NCBI GenBank assembly: GCA_905479795.1
Contig: CAJQNX010000004.1
Location: 1 to 26,525, forward strand
DNA: 26,525 nucleotides
Source: an uncultured Candidatus Midichloriaceae bacterium
GTDB taxonomy: Bacteria > Pseudomonadota > Alphaproteobacteria > Rickettsiales > Midichloriaceae
Direction: 5' to 3'
Shown: one piece after another, positions 1-8,331 of the stretch
How positions within the stretch are numbered: position 1 is the stretch's first letter
Layout: every line of letters starts with the position of its first letter
Translations under genes and position numbers: made by a program
The notes under the pieces: generated by a model
The model's input: only the letters and a program-made list of their open reading frames with translations
What the model was told of the DNA's origin: nothing
The model's database searches: none

Positions 1-75
1 TTGCAGTTTTTTGTGCTCTTGAATTAGTGCATCATTTTTCCTTTGCTGTTCTTTATGATGAAATGTATTTGACAT
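1..75 (-). CDS. Truncated 5' end of an unidentified hydrophilic protein
   Basis: The reading frame opens with ATG at 75 and runs off the left edge of the window without a stop, giving 25 residues that begin MSNTFHHKEQQRKNDAL. An AGG lies about six bases upstream of the ATG and could serve as ribosome binding site. The visible part is charged and rich in Lys, Gln and His, with no signal peptide or membrane segment. It begins 16 bases after the stop of the outer-membrane protein gene on the same strand, so the two may be co-transcribed. I do not recognise the family, and only the N-terminus is visible. Confidence 0.5.
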   Translation of the reverse strand, partial: MSNTFHHKEQQRKNDALIQEHKKLQ

Positions 76-91
76 ACTTTACCTATATATA

Positions 92-778
92 TTAATTAAA
101 ATAATAAGAAATCCCTAAATTAAAACTATTTACCTTGAATGTAGAAACTGCTGGTTCTATTGTTTCTCCAATTGTATTTTCCAATATTTTACTTGAATTT
201 TTAATTTGTCCTAAATTATGATGTTGATAACTAAAATCTGTGACCCACTTGTCATTTATCTTATATCCAATACCAGCACCTAAATTATATGTGAAATTAT
301 TTGAAGAATTTGAATCTAAACAATACTTTTTTGAATTATCATCAAGGTTCATTACATTATATTTCCCCAGCTTATTTTTTGATAATCCAATTCCCATTCT
401 TGCAAAAGGAAAAAATTTAGAATTATTTTCAAAATTATATTGAGTATTTATAGTATAAGTGCTGATACTAATATTTTGATTATAAAAATATTTACTAGGA
501 TCAATAGCAGTATACTTAAAGTTATCAGATTTTTTATAGCCAAAATCTAGTGAAACGTTATTTTTAAATTTATAACCAATATTTACACCATATATATTTG
601 CATTTTTTGGTTTAGAAGCTGGTACATAACCATCTCTTGCATAATCATCTAACCTATTTGAAATACCAACTCCATAATTCATCTTAATAAAAGGTTCTGC
701 AATAACATTTAAAACTCCAAATTGAAAAATTGATGTAATCATTAAACTTTTAAAAATTTTATTATATAACTGTGTCAT
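92..778 (-). CDS. Small outer-membrane beta-barrel protein (OmpX/Adr-like surface antigen)
   Basis: This 228-residue protein has an N-terminal hydrophobic stretch and a likely signal-peptidase site after about residue 27 (VIA|EP). The rest is a run of short amphipathic strands with alternating aromatic and glycine residues (for example GVNIGYKF, FPFARMGIGL, YNLGAGIGYKI, FNLGISYYF), and it ends in an aromatic terminal strand. That pattern and length fit an eight-stranded outer-membrane barrel of the opacity/OmpX superfamily, which in Rickettsia includes the Adr adhesins. A GGGGTG sequence sits about six bases before the ATG, which supports this start. Barrel type is fairly secure from composition; a role in adhesion is only an analogy. 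A promoter is proposed just upstream. Confidence 0.75.
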   Translation of the reverse strand: MTQLYNKIFKSLMITSIFQFGVLNVIAEPFIKMNYGVGISNRLDDYARDGYVPASKPKNANIYGVNIGYKFKNNVSLDFGYKKSDNFKYTAIDPSKYFYNQNISISTYTINTQYNFENNSKFFPFARMGIGLSKNKLGKYNVMNLDDNSKKYCLDSNSSNNFTYNLGAGIGYKINDKWVTDFSYQHHNLGQIKNSSKILENTIGETIEPAVSTFKVNSFNLGISYYFN

Positions 779-799
779 TTATTCACCCCATAAATTACT

Positions 800-827
800 T
801 TTATAAAATAATGGTTACACAAAGCAA
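800..827 (-). promoter_or_regulatory. Candidate sigma-70 promoter for the outer-membrane protein gene
   Basis: Reading the minus strand, TTGCTT (827-822) is followed after 16 bases by TATAAA (805-800). Transcription would begin about 15 bases before the ATG at 778. An alternative pair, TTGACT (839-834) with AACCAT (816-811) at 17-base spacing, overlaps it. In such AT-rich DNA matches arise often by chance, so support is modest. Confidence 0.3.
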
Positions 828-903
828 TACGGTAGTCAATTCAAAGTTATGTGAATTTTCAGTTTTTTGATGCTAGTTATATTTTTTGGTAATATTAAAA
901 AAA

Positions 904-1008
904 TTAAACTATGATACCGTGACAGTATTTATATTTTTTATTAGAACCACATGTGCATAATTCATTTCTTGAAATTTCCCCCCAACTAGCTGAATTTTCC
1001 AAGTACAT
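904..1008 (-). pseudogene. Orphan SecA C-terminal zinc-binding (SEC-C) tail
   Basis: A 34-residue frame from an ATG at 1008 to TAA at 906-904 encodes a SEC-C motif: C-T-C, eight residues, then C-H, inside RNELCTCGSNKKYKYCHG. It is preceded by a short SWGEIS stretch. In SecA this zinc-finger tail ends the protein and binds SecB or ribosomes. No SecA motor domain is present here. The same frame continues upstream to the TAG stop of the phosphoethanolamine transferase gene at 1021-1023, so the fragment lies directly behind that stop. The ATG has no clear ribosome binding site. It is most simply a leftover of a secA copy or a recombination scar. A real tiny SEC-C protein, or a tail read through from the upstream gene, is possible but less likely. 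Confidence 0.6.
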
Positions 1009-1020
1009 TGAGCTTTTTGG

Positions 1021-2367
1021 CTATTTGATTTTACAATTTTGAAAAAAACTAAGGTTATTTTTTTGAGCTTTTGTGTCAATCTTCAATACATCTAAAATAG
1101 AATGAAATAAATTATCATGAGAAAGATTCTTATCTATATATTTTGACATACATTCTCTATTAATCCCAAAATCTTTAGTAAAGTTATCTGATAGCCACAT
1201 AATCATAGGAATATGTTTTTGATATTTTGGCGCTACTAAATAAGGCATTCCATGTAGATAAATACCATTTTCTCCTAAAGATTGTCCATGATCAGAAACA
1301 TAAATCATAGCTGTATCTTTATCTTTATTCTCCTTTAACATAGCAATAGTTTTTGATAAAAAATAATCTGTATATAAGATTGTATTATCATAGCTATTAG
1401 TTATCTCTTCAGATGAACATTGTTGCAGCTCAACTGACTTGCAAACTGGTTTAAATTCATCAAAACCCTTTGGAATTCTCTTATAATATGCAGGACCATG
1501 GCTACCTTTTTGATGTAAAACAATAAATAAATCATCCTTATTATTTTTGTTAATAAATTCTTTAAAGATATTTAACATCTCTTCGTCATATATTTCTCTG
1601 TTAGAATTATTTGTTATATATGACTCCATTTCAATCGTTTCTACATCATCACAAGCGGATTTACACCCACTATTATTATCTATCCATAAAGTATTAAATC
1701 CTGACTTTTTTATTAACTTTAATAAATTGTCATTATTTTTAAATTTGGATTTACTAAAGTTTGATTTATCAAGTGAAGAAAAAATACATGGTACTGAAAC
1801 AGCGGTAGTAGTTCCACATGAATAAAAATTACTAAAATTAATTATATCATGTTTTATTAAATTCGGATTTGTTTCTTTTATGTAGCCATTTAATGAAAAA
1901 TTATTTGCTCTTGCAGCTTCACCAATAACAAATACAAATATAGTCTTTCTCCGGTGATGTTCCCAATTTTTATTCTTACTTGCCTCACTTGATATCATTT
2001 TCACATTTTTCTCTGGAAATAAAAGTATTATATTTTGATAAATACCATTGATATAATTATTTGGTATAATTCTAAAGATAATATCTTTATGATTCCTAAA
2101 AACTGAAACAAATGTTTTGTATTGGGTAAATATTACACCAATCAAAATTGCTAACGCTAAAATGCTAAAAAGGTAAAATACAAGGTAATCAAATATATTT
2201 TTAGGATATTTTATATTTATTTTATAAATAATAAATGAGGGTATTATTCCAAGAAATAGACTCATTAAAGTCATTTTATAAGTAAGCAATTCAAAAGATT
2301 CTTTAAAATCTGTCTCGAATACGTTTTGAATCATTGAACTATCAATTATAACCCCATATTTTAGCAT
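1021..2367 (-). CDS. eptA: Phosphoethanolamine transferase, EptA/MCR family (sulfatase fold), N-terminus incomplete
   Basis: The family transfers phosphoethanolamine from phosphatidylethanolamine to lipid A in the inner membrane. From the first ATG the product is 448 residues. It has two membrane helices near the start (about 32-50 and 60-80), then a periplasmic alkaline-phosphatase-like domain. Family motifs are intact: FVIGEAARANNFSLNGY around metal ligand E150; SCGTTTAVSVPC with the presumed nucleophile T186; paired cysteines in SGCKSAC; HQKGSHGPAYYKR; and VSDHGQSLGENGIYLHG. Family members are near 540 residues. The missing helices are encoded in frame just upstream (2368-2592) but have no ATG, GTG or TTG start, so the 5' end looks damaged. 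The catalytic domain looks complete. It lies downstream of ftsK on the same strand. A pEtN-transferase function is well supported by motifs; the lipid A target is inferred. Confidence 0.85.
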   Translation of the reverse strand: MLKYGVIIDSSMIQNVFETDFKESFELLTYKMTLMSLFLGIIPSFIIYKINIKYPKNIFDYLVFYLFSILALAILIGVIFTQYKTFVSVFRNHKDIIFRIIPNNYINGIYQNIILLFPEKNVKMISSEASKNKNWEHHRRKTIFVFVIGEAARANNFSLNGYIKETNPNLIKHDIINFSNFYSCGTTTAVSVPCIFSSLDKSNFSKSKFKNNDNLLKLIKKSGFNTLWIDNNSGCKSACDDVETIEMESYITNNSNREIYDEEMLNIFKEFINKNNKDDLFIVLHQKGSHGPAYYKRIPKGFDEFKPVCKSVELQQCSSEEITNSYDNTILYTDYFLSKTIAMLKENKDKDTAMIYVSDHGQSLGENGIYLHGMPYLVAPKYQKHIPMIMWLSDNFTKDFGINRECMSKYIDKNLSHDNLFHSILDVLKIDTKAQKNNLSFFQNCKIK

Positions 2368-2592
2368 AAAATATTGGGCAAGCGAGCCACAAGTTATAAT
2401 AAAGGCTAGTAATAATTTATGTATATAACAAAATGAAAAAAGGGAAATTCCAAAGTATATAAAACATACTAAAACAATGAGAAATGCAAATAGAAAATTT
2501 AATGGAAAAAATTTATTAATAGTAGCTAGGTTATAAAAAAAATTCCATAGCGGTAAATTTAAAAATAAAGCTATAAAAATAGATATTATAAA
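2368..2592 (-). other. In-frame coding extension for the missing N-terminal helices of EptA, without a usual start codon
   Basis: The frame upstream of the eptA ATG at 2367 stays open for 75 codons, back to a TAA at 2595-2593. It encodes hydrophobic helices typical of the EptA N-terminus (for example ALFLNLPLWNFFYN, and LAQYFMLKYGVIID across the junction). No ATG, GTG or TTG occurs in it. Further upstream an ATG at 2640 is in the same frame but is interrupted by TAG and TAA; a neighbouring frame there reads a plausible NSIPLGVFNL. This suggests two compensating frameshifts near 2595-2617, an unusual start codon (ATT/ATA), or sequence errors. Confidence 0.6.
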
Positions 2593-2666
2593 TTAAATAC
2601 CCCCAGTGGAATACTATTTTTTAATTTCAACATTTAACATCACTATAATTTTTAATTAAAATTCTA

Positions 2667-4865
2667 CTACTTCTCTTTTAAAATTTCTCTTTTTCCTTGA
2701 GAATTTGCCGGACTTACGATCCCATCATTTTCCATTTGCTCTATTAAAGATGCCGCTTTATTATATCCAATTTTCAACCTTCTTTGAATATAGCTAGTAG
2801 TGGGTCTTTTTTCATCGAGCACTATTTTTATGGCTTGTTGATATAAATCACCTCCTCCTTGATCCTCAAAATCAAAATTGCCCCCACTACTTGAGTTATT
2901 TTCTGGAATTATAAGGGAATTAAAATCCACATCATAATCACTAGAATTATTTTTCTTCAACTGTTTTACAACATTTTCAACCTCAAGATCACTGACAAAA
3001 GGACCATGTACTCTTGTTATATTCCCCCCTGGCATCATATATAGCATATCACCCATTCCTAAAAGCTGTTCTGCCCCTTGCTCTCCCAAAATTGTTCTAC
3101 TGTCAATCTTAGAGGTAACATGGAAGCTAATTCTTGTAGGGAAGTTTGCTTTTATGACACCAGTAATTACATCTACAGATGGTCTTTGTGTTGCCATAAT
3201 TAAATGAATACCAGATGCTCTAGCCATTTGTGCAATTCTTTGGATATATCCTTCAATTTCCTTACCAGCTACTAACATCAAATCTGCCATTTCATCGACT
3301 ATTACTACTATATAAGGTAGTTCTTCATTTCCTAAGTCTACTTCTTCAAACGTTGGTTCACCAGTTTCATTATCAAAACCTGTTTGTATAACTTTTTTAA
3401 GAGTTGTTCCTTTTTTATTAGCCTGTACTAATAGCTCATTAAATCCCATGATATTTCTAACTCCAAGCGAAGCCATCGCTCTATATCTTCTTTCCATCTC
3501 CTGAACAACCCATTTTAACGCTCCAACTGCTTTTTTTGCTTCAGTTACAACAGGTGAAAGTAGGTGTGGTATTCCATCATACACAGATAATTCCAACATT
3601 TTAGGATCTATCATTACAAACCTACACTGCTTAACTGTACAAGAATATAATAGTGATAAAATCATTGTATTAATTGCTACTGATTTTCCGGAACCAGTGG
3701 TACCTGCAACAAGGAGATGAGGCATTTTAGCTAAATCTGTAATTACTGGCGTCCCAGATATGGATTTCCCTAATATTAAAGGTAATTTATAATTATTAAT
3801 TTTATATTCCTTACTCTCTATTAGCTCTCGCAAGTATATTATTTCTCTCTTATCATTTGGTATCTCAATACCCAATGCGTTCTTGCCAGGTATCACAGCA
3901 ATTCTAGTCGAAATTGCACTCATAGACCTTGCTATATCATCAGATAACCCAATTACTCTTGAGGCTTTGGTGCCAGCAGCTGGCTCTAATTCAAATAAAG
4001 TTACTACAGGACCAACACTATAATGTAACATTTCGCCTTTAACCCCGTAATCCTTTAGGACTTTTTTAAGACTATCACTATTTTCTTTTACTCGCTCTTT
4101 ATTAGATGAATTTTTTGAATTAGAATGCTCTGAAATTTTATCTAAAATATCAACAGATGGCAATGTAAATTGATCACCTTTGTTCTCACTCTTTACAATA
4201 TCTGATTTTTTATTCTTAATTGGCTCATCTACCTCTATCAAATTTTCATTAAAGCCTTTTTCTCTAAATTTTTTTCTTTGACTAGACAGCTTTAGAACAA
4301 CAAACTTAATACACTTAAATAACATATTTATGCAAAAAACAACGTACCTACAAATTGCTTTCCATTCACTCAATGTAAGCCCTAAACAAATCATAGTATT
4401 AAGGATAAATATAGTTATAAGAGAGAATAGTAAAATATTTTTTTCAATATGAACCAATAGTAATTGCTTAAGATAATCACCAATAACCCCACCATATCCA
4501 ACATTATTCATAATATTCTCGCTTGATATCAAAGAGAATATTGTAGAAAACATTAGTGTTCCAAATAAAATACCTAATGTTCTATATATAAAAAATTTAT
4601 TAGGTTTGCTATTTAATATTTTGATGGCAAAAATAAAGAAAAATGCTATTGGTAATATAATTGAGTAACCAAAAATTTGCATTAAAATATCCGCAATACT
4701 AGCTCCATAAATACCAAAAAAATTATGTACGTTTAAGATTTCTATTGCATTTAATGAGGATGGGTCAAGCTTATTATAGGTAATGATAGAAATTGAAACA
4801 AAAATCATTAGGCATATTAAAGTTATAGCGATTAATAACCTTATGCTTTTCATTAAATAAGACAT
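2667..4865 (-). CDS. ftsK: DNA translocase FtsK
   Basis: FtsK couples chromosome segregation to septum closure: it pumps DNA through the division septum and activates XerCD at dif. The 732-residue product has about four membrane helices in residues 10-165, then a short charged linker. That linker is much shorter than in E. coli, as is usual in alphaproteobacteria. The RecA-like motor follows, with Walker A GTTGSGKS near residue 385 and Walker B YIVVIVDEMADL. The conserved stretch RASGIHLIMATQRPSVDVI comes next. The C-terminal winged-helix gamma domain (about 665-725, TTSYIQRRLKIGYNKAASLIE) recognises KOPS-like sequences. The gene begins 21 bases after virB9 and appears to be last in the hflK-to-ftsK operon. 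The start could also be the ATG at 4853; neither has a clear Shine-Dalgarno sequence. Confidence 0.95.
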   Translation of the reverse strand: MSYLMKSIRLLIAITLICLMIFVSISIITYNKLDPSSLNAIEILNVHNFFGIYGASIADILMQIFGYSIILPIAFFFIFAIKILNSKPNKFFIYRTLGILFGTLMFSTIFSLISSENIMNNVGYGGVIGDYLKQLLLVHIEKNILLFSLITIFILNTMICLGLTLSEWKAICRYVVFCINMLFKCIKFVVLKLSSQRKKFREKGFNENLIEVDEPIKNKKSDIVKSENKGDQFTLPSVDILDKISEHSNSKNSSNKERVKENSDSLKKVLKDYGVKGEMLHYSVGPVVTLFELEPAAGTKASRVIGLSDDIARSMSAISTRIAVIPGKNALGIEIPNDKREIIYLRELIESKEYKINNYKLPLILGKSISGTPVITDLAKMPHLLVAGTTGSGKSVAINTMILSLLYSCTVKQCRFVMIDPKMLELSVYDGIPHLLSPVVTEAKKAVGALKWVVQEMERRYRAMASLGVRNIMGFNELLVQANKKGTTLKKVIQTGFDNETGEPTFEEVDLGNEELPYIVVIVDEMADLMLVAGKEIEGYIQRIAQMARASGIHLIMATQRPSVDVITGVIKANFPTRISFHVTSKIDSRTILGEQGAEQLLGMGDMLYMMPGGNITRVHGPFVSDLEVENVVKQLKKNNSSDYDVDFNSLIIPENNSSSGGNFDFEDQGGGDLYQQAIKIVLDEKRPTTSYIQRRLKIGYNKAASLIEQMENDGIVSPANSQGKREILKEK

Positions 4866-4886
4866 TTAGATAAAATATGCGTAAAA

Positions 4887-5654
4887 TTATTTTTTAATAG
4901 AATCATTATAAATCTGTGGTTTTTCATTAAAAACACAAATTACATCATTTCCATGCCTTAATGTATATTTCCTAGCCACTCTCTCAACAACAATGTAACC
5001 TTTTTCAACTCTGTAGTTAATAAGAGCCTCACTTCCGTCATTATTTACAAGGAATATTGCAGGCAGTTCTGCATTTATCTCTCTAAATTTAAAGTATGTA
5101 AATTTTCCATCATCAAAAATTTGCGTTGGCTCAATATTTGCAGCAGTACCACTAATTTTATAATTAAAATTATATAATTCTGGTTTCGTTAAATCAGGTC
5201 CACTATAACTTTCAATATGTTTTACAGAGGAATAGTTTGTTTCACTAGGATAAACAAATTTTACAATAAAAGCTAAATCAGGGTCATTTATACTATCTGC
5301 GTTTTTTGCATGCATTTCAAAAAAATACATTCTTTTATTTGTAATCACCGTCATATTTGTGGTTGCATCATCCTCAATAGGTTTGAGAAAAATTCTATTC
5401 CCTGCAGGAACTATTTGCCAAGGAGTAGGTGTGCCCATAGTTATAGTTTGAATCTCTTCATCTAAAGAGAATTCTATAATTGTTTGGTAATAATAGTGCC
5501 CTATATACCTAAACACAGCATTTGGCACGTAGTTAATTATTTTAATTCTATCTTCTCCTCCCATTGATCTAGGCATCACAGTTGCGTTGCAACAAGTGTA
5601 CATATTCAAAAAAATAAAGAAAATAAGTAGATTTTTTAGGTATTTATTTTTCAT
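4887..5654 (-). CDS. virB9: Type IV secretion outer-membrane-complex protein VirB9
   Basis: VirB9 forms the outer-membrane core complex of VirB/VirD4 secretion systems with VirB7 and VirB10. The 255-residue product starts with a signal peptide (residues 1-24, ending TCCNA). The N-terminal VirB9 beta domain contains the family signature TNMTVITNKRMYFFEM near residues 100-115, and the C-terminal beta-sandwich region (about 160-250) contains IFDDGKFTYFKF. Length is normal for the family. It follows virB8 by 16 bases and is followed by ftsK rather than virB10. Rickettsiales carry duplicated virB8/virB9 genes, so this may be the second copy, separate from a virB8-B9-B10-B11-D4 cluster elsewhere; that point is inferred. 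Confidence 0.9.
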   Translation of the reverse strand: MKNKYLKNLLIFFIFLNMYTCCNATVMPRSMGGEDRIKIINYVPNAVFRYIGHYYYQTIIEFSLDEEIQTITMGTPTPWQIVPAGNRIFLKPIEDDATTNMTVITNKRMYFFEMHAKNADSINDPDLAFIVKFVYPSETNYSSVKHIESYSGPDLTKPELYNFNYKISGTAANIEPTQIFDDGKFTYFKFREINAELPAIFLVNNDGSEALINYRVEKGYIVVERVARKYTLRHGNDVICVFNEKPQIYNDSIKK

Positions 5655-5670
5655 AAAATTATTAAACGTA

Positions 5671-6375
5671 TCAATCTGTATAATTAGTTATTAAAAAGTT
5701 TATATTTTTTTTTGAATCTATAAATCTTTTATTAATTTTTGACATAAAAAAATTAATCTCAGCTACCCTTTTTTCTGATGTTTCTTTATCGTCAATCAAT
5801 GAGCGAACTGTATAAGATACCTTTGCATATGAAGGTACATCAACATTTTTTAAAAATTCTACATCATTAATATCAATTATCCTACTATTTTTATACCTAT
5901 ATTTCAATAAGGGACTTTCTGGATTATTATCAATATTAATAAATTTAAAGTATTTTTGAAATACTATAAGAGATGAAACATTATTAATATAATTCAATCT
6001 TTCATTTAATTTTTCCGGATTTAAACTATTATAATCAAACTCCCCCCTCATCTTTAAATAATTTATTATCAAATATCTTGCTATCGATAAATTAATATTT
6101 TCATTTTTTATTCCTGTACTTTGAATTTTCGGATAATATTCAACTGCGTTATCGAAATAGATAGGAAATGGATAATTTTCAGCCTCCTTATTAAGTTTAG
6201 CTGTTTTATAAATTACAAACGCTGCTAAAACAAAGATTACAGTAACAACTAATGTATATCTGACATAAATATTTATATTTACATATTTAAAGAAAAACCA
6301 ATCTAAAGCCTCATCATAATAATTAGTATTTAATGATGCTTTATCATCTAAAGGCTCTGAATTTGATTTTACCAT
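5671..6375 (-). CDS. virB8: Type IV secretion inner-membrane assembly factor VirB8
   Basis: VirB8 is a bitopic inner-membrane protein that nucleates the secretion channel through its periplasmic domain. The 234-residue product has a short cytoplasmic N-terminus, one membrane helix at about residues 40-57 (YTLVVTVIFVLAAFVIYK), and a periplasmic NTF2-like region. YDEALDWFFFKYVNINIYVRY just before the helix, and VPSYAKVSYTVRSL in the C-terminal half, fit the family. The start overlaps the stop of the upstream prepilin-peptidase-like gene by one base (TAATG), which indicates translational coupling. virB9 follows 16 bases later. Sequence conservation in the family is low, but size, topology and the virB9 neighbour make the call firm. 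Confidence 0.85.
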   Translation of the reverse strand: MVKSNSEPLDDKASLNTNYYDEALDWFFFKYVNINIYVRYTLVVTVIFVLAAFVIYKTAKLNKEAENYPFPIYFDNAVEYYPKIQSTGIKNENINLSIARYLIINYLKMRGEFDYNSLNPEKLNERLNYINNVSSLIVFQKYFKFINIDNNPESPLLKYRYKNSRIIDINDVEFLKNVDVPSYAKVSYTVRSLIDDKETSEKRVAEINFFMSKINKRFIDSKKNINFLITNYTD

Positions 6376-7124
6376 TATAATGTTGTCAAATGATTAATGA
6401 TTACTATAAGAAATACAAGCACATAACTGCTATAATATATATATTTAGCAATTTGCACATTATATTTAATATATATATAATAAGCTACTGCAATAAGTAA
6501 AGTATAAGGTATCATCAAATTCAAATCAAACCAAAAAAATGCTACTGAGAAAATTTTCAATAATTCTAAATGTATATTATTAAAATTATATCTATAGGAG
6601 ATATTCATACACAGCGTATAAAAAATTGAACATATAGCAATTTTAAAAACCCAATCATAAATTGTTAAACTTAATAACGTTTTATATATAATTGCCAAAA
6701 AAATATTAAATAATAAAAATTTAACATCAATTTTATTGTTAGCGCACAGATTAAATGACATGATTAAGGAGATTATCCCAAATAGAACAAATATTATATA
6801 CCAATCAAGAAAATAAAAATTATAATAGCAAAATAAGGATAAAAATAATGAGAAAATTTCAATAATAAAATAATTAAAATCAATTTTTACGCCGCAATAA
6901 TTGCACCTACCTTTACAAAAGATATATCCAAAGACTGGTATATATTCTTTCAGTTTTAAATAATGATTACATTTTGAACAACTTGGAGGAATAGAATTAG
7001 CATAATTAAAGCCCATTAATGAAATTTTTCTTGGAATTCTAAAATAAAAAGAAGTTGCAAAATTACCTATTATCAATCCGAAATATCCTGCTATGAAGTA
7101 GTTAATTATATCTAACATATTCAT
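6375..7124 (-). CDS. Prepilin peptidase (A24)-like membrane protein, apparently catalytically dead
   Basis: Type IV prepilin peptidases cut and N-methylate pilin precursors in the inner membrane. This 249-residue protein has the family N-terminus (GLIIGNFATSFYFRIPR) and the zinc-binding cytosolic loop with CxxC pairs at about 49-52 and 74-77 (CSKCNHYLKLKEYIPVFGY, then GRCNYCGVKI). Several membrane helices follow. Both catalytic aspartates seem to be lost. Where the family has an Asp eight residues before the Asp of the PD motif, this protein has N125 before D133. The GxGD motif is replaced by NNIH (residues 182-185). No pilin gene is visible. The gene lies 23 bases after ddl and overlaps virB8 by one base. 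By-eye alignment of the C-terminal half is uncertain; the N-terminal family match is good. Confidence 0.7.
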   Translation of the reverse strand: MNMLDIINYFIAGYFGLIIGNFATSFYFRIPRKISLMGFNYANSIPPSCSKCNHYLKLKEYIPVFGYIFCKGRCNYCGVKIDFNYFIIEIFSLFLSLFCYYNFYFLDWYIIFVLFGIISLIMSFNLCANNKIDVKFLLFNIFLAIIYKTLLSLTIYDWVFKIAICSIFYTLCMNISYRYNFNNIHLELLKIFSVAFFWFDLNLMIPYTLLIAVAYYIYIKYNVQIAKYIYYSSYVLVFLIVIINHLTTL

Positions 7125-7147
7125 TAATATTATTTGTATTGTTTAAT

Positions 7148-8305
7148 TTAGTCTAGTTTAATAGAACTTAAAATATCAATAGAATTTTTATTTTTAATCG
7201 TTTTAAGGCTATGCTTTTTTAATGATAAATTTATTAATTTATCTAATAAATCTTTATATTTTATACCATAGTGATCCAATAATTTTGGGTATAGGCTTAT
7301 TTCAGTAAATCCTGGCAGTGTATTTATCTCATTGAAAAATAATTTATTAGTTTTGTTTTCAAGAAAAAAATCCACTCGTGCAAGGCAATTGCATTCTAAG
7401 GTTTTAAAAATTTCTCCGGCCTTTTCTCTAATGGCATTTGTTATGGAATCATCCAATACTGCAGGAATTTGCAATTTTGCGCCATCTTTCATTATATATT
7501 TAGCTTTGTAACTATAAAATTCATCGTTTGGAATTAACTCACCTGGATAACTTACTATAGGCTGATCATAATCATCAATATTTTCTAACACAGATATCTC
7601 TATTTCCTTACCTATAATACCTTGCTCAACCAAAACCTTGTTATCATATTTAAATGCATTTTCAACGCTACTTAATAGATTGTCAAATGTACTTAACTTT
7701 TCTATACCAATACTGGAACCACAATTAGCTGGCTTGATAAATATAGGTAGAGAAAAATTGTTTTTGAGAATTTGAATAAATTCATTTCTCTTTTTTTGGT
7801 TATTATATTGATACTCTTTAATACTGACATATGGAGCAATTAAAGTGCCATTTTCTTTTAAAATTTTTTTGGTGATTTCTTTGTCCATTGTTACTGATGA
7901 GCTCAAAATATTTGAACTAATATACGGGATATCAATTAATTCAAAAAATCCTTGTAATATTCCATCTTCCCCTGTTTTACCGTGTATAATAGGAAATAAT
8001 ACATCAACTAATTGATTTATTTCACCTAAGTTTATAGGTTTAATATAGCCGTTGCTACCGTTTTTTTGAGTTTTAATCTGCTCTATACACTGCGTAATAT
8101 GATCAATAAAACTTAAAAAATCTATATTATATGTTAATAAGGTTAAGTCTATGTAATTCCACTCACCTTTGGTATTTACATATATAGGTATAATTACATA
8201 TTTATCTGTATTAAGATTTTTAATTATAGAAATTGCCGATTTGATTGAAACTTCGTGTTCAGCCGATAAACCTCCAAATAAAACGCCAATTTTTAATTTT
8301 TTCAT
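7148..8305 (-). CDS. ddl: D-alanine--D-alanine ligase
   Basis: Ddl joins two D-alanines with ATP in the cytoplasm to make the dipeptide for the peptidoglycan stem. The 385-residue product opens with GVLFGGLSAEHEVS (7-20). It then has HGKTGEDG (108-115), the ATP-grasp strand IFIKPANCGSSIGIEKL, and the C-terminal ARVDFFLE and FNEINTLPGFTEISLYPKL, which contain metal and substrate ligands. It is longer than DdlB-type enzymes, with an insertion around residues 45-95 of the kind seen in the longer DdlA type and a Lys-rich C-terminal extension of about 30 residues. The gene sits 26 bases after hflC. Its presence implies that the organism still makes peptidoglycan precursors. Confidence 0.95.
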   Translation of the reverse strand: MKKLKIGVLFGGLSAEHEVSIKSAISIIKNLNTDKYVIIPIYVNTKGEWNYIDLTLLTYNIDFLSFIDHITQCIEQIKTQKNGSNGYIKPINLGEINQLVDVLFPIIHGKTGEDGILQGFFELIDIPYISSNILSSSVTMDKEITKKILKENGTLIAPYVSIKEYQYNNQKKRNEFIQILKNNFSLPIFIKPANCGSSIGIEKLSTFDNLLSSVENAFKYDNKVLVEQGIIGKEIEISVLENIDDYDQPIVSYPGELIPNDEFYSYKAKYIMKDGAKLQIPAVLDDSITNAIREKAGEIFKTLECNCLARVDFFLENKTNKLFFNEINTLPGFTEISLYPKLLDHYGIKYKDLLDKLINLSLKKHSLKTIKNKNSIDILSSIKLD

Positions 8306-8331
8306 TAAGGTATAATTACTTTAGAAAAACA

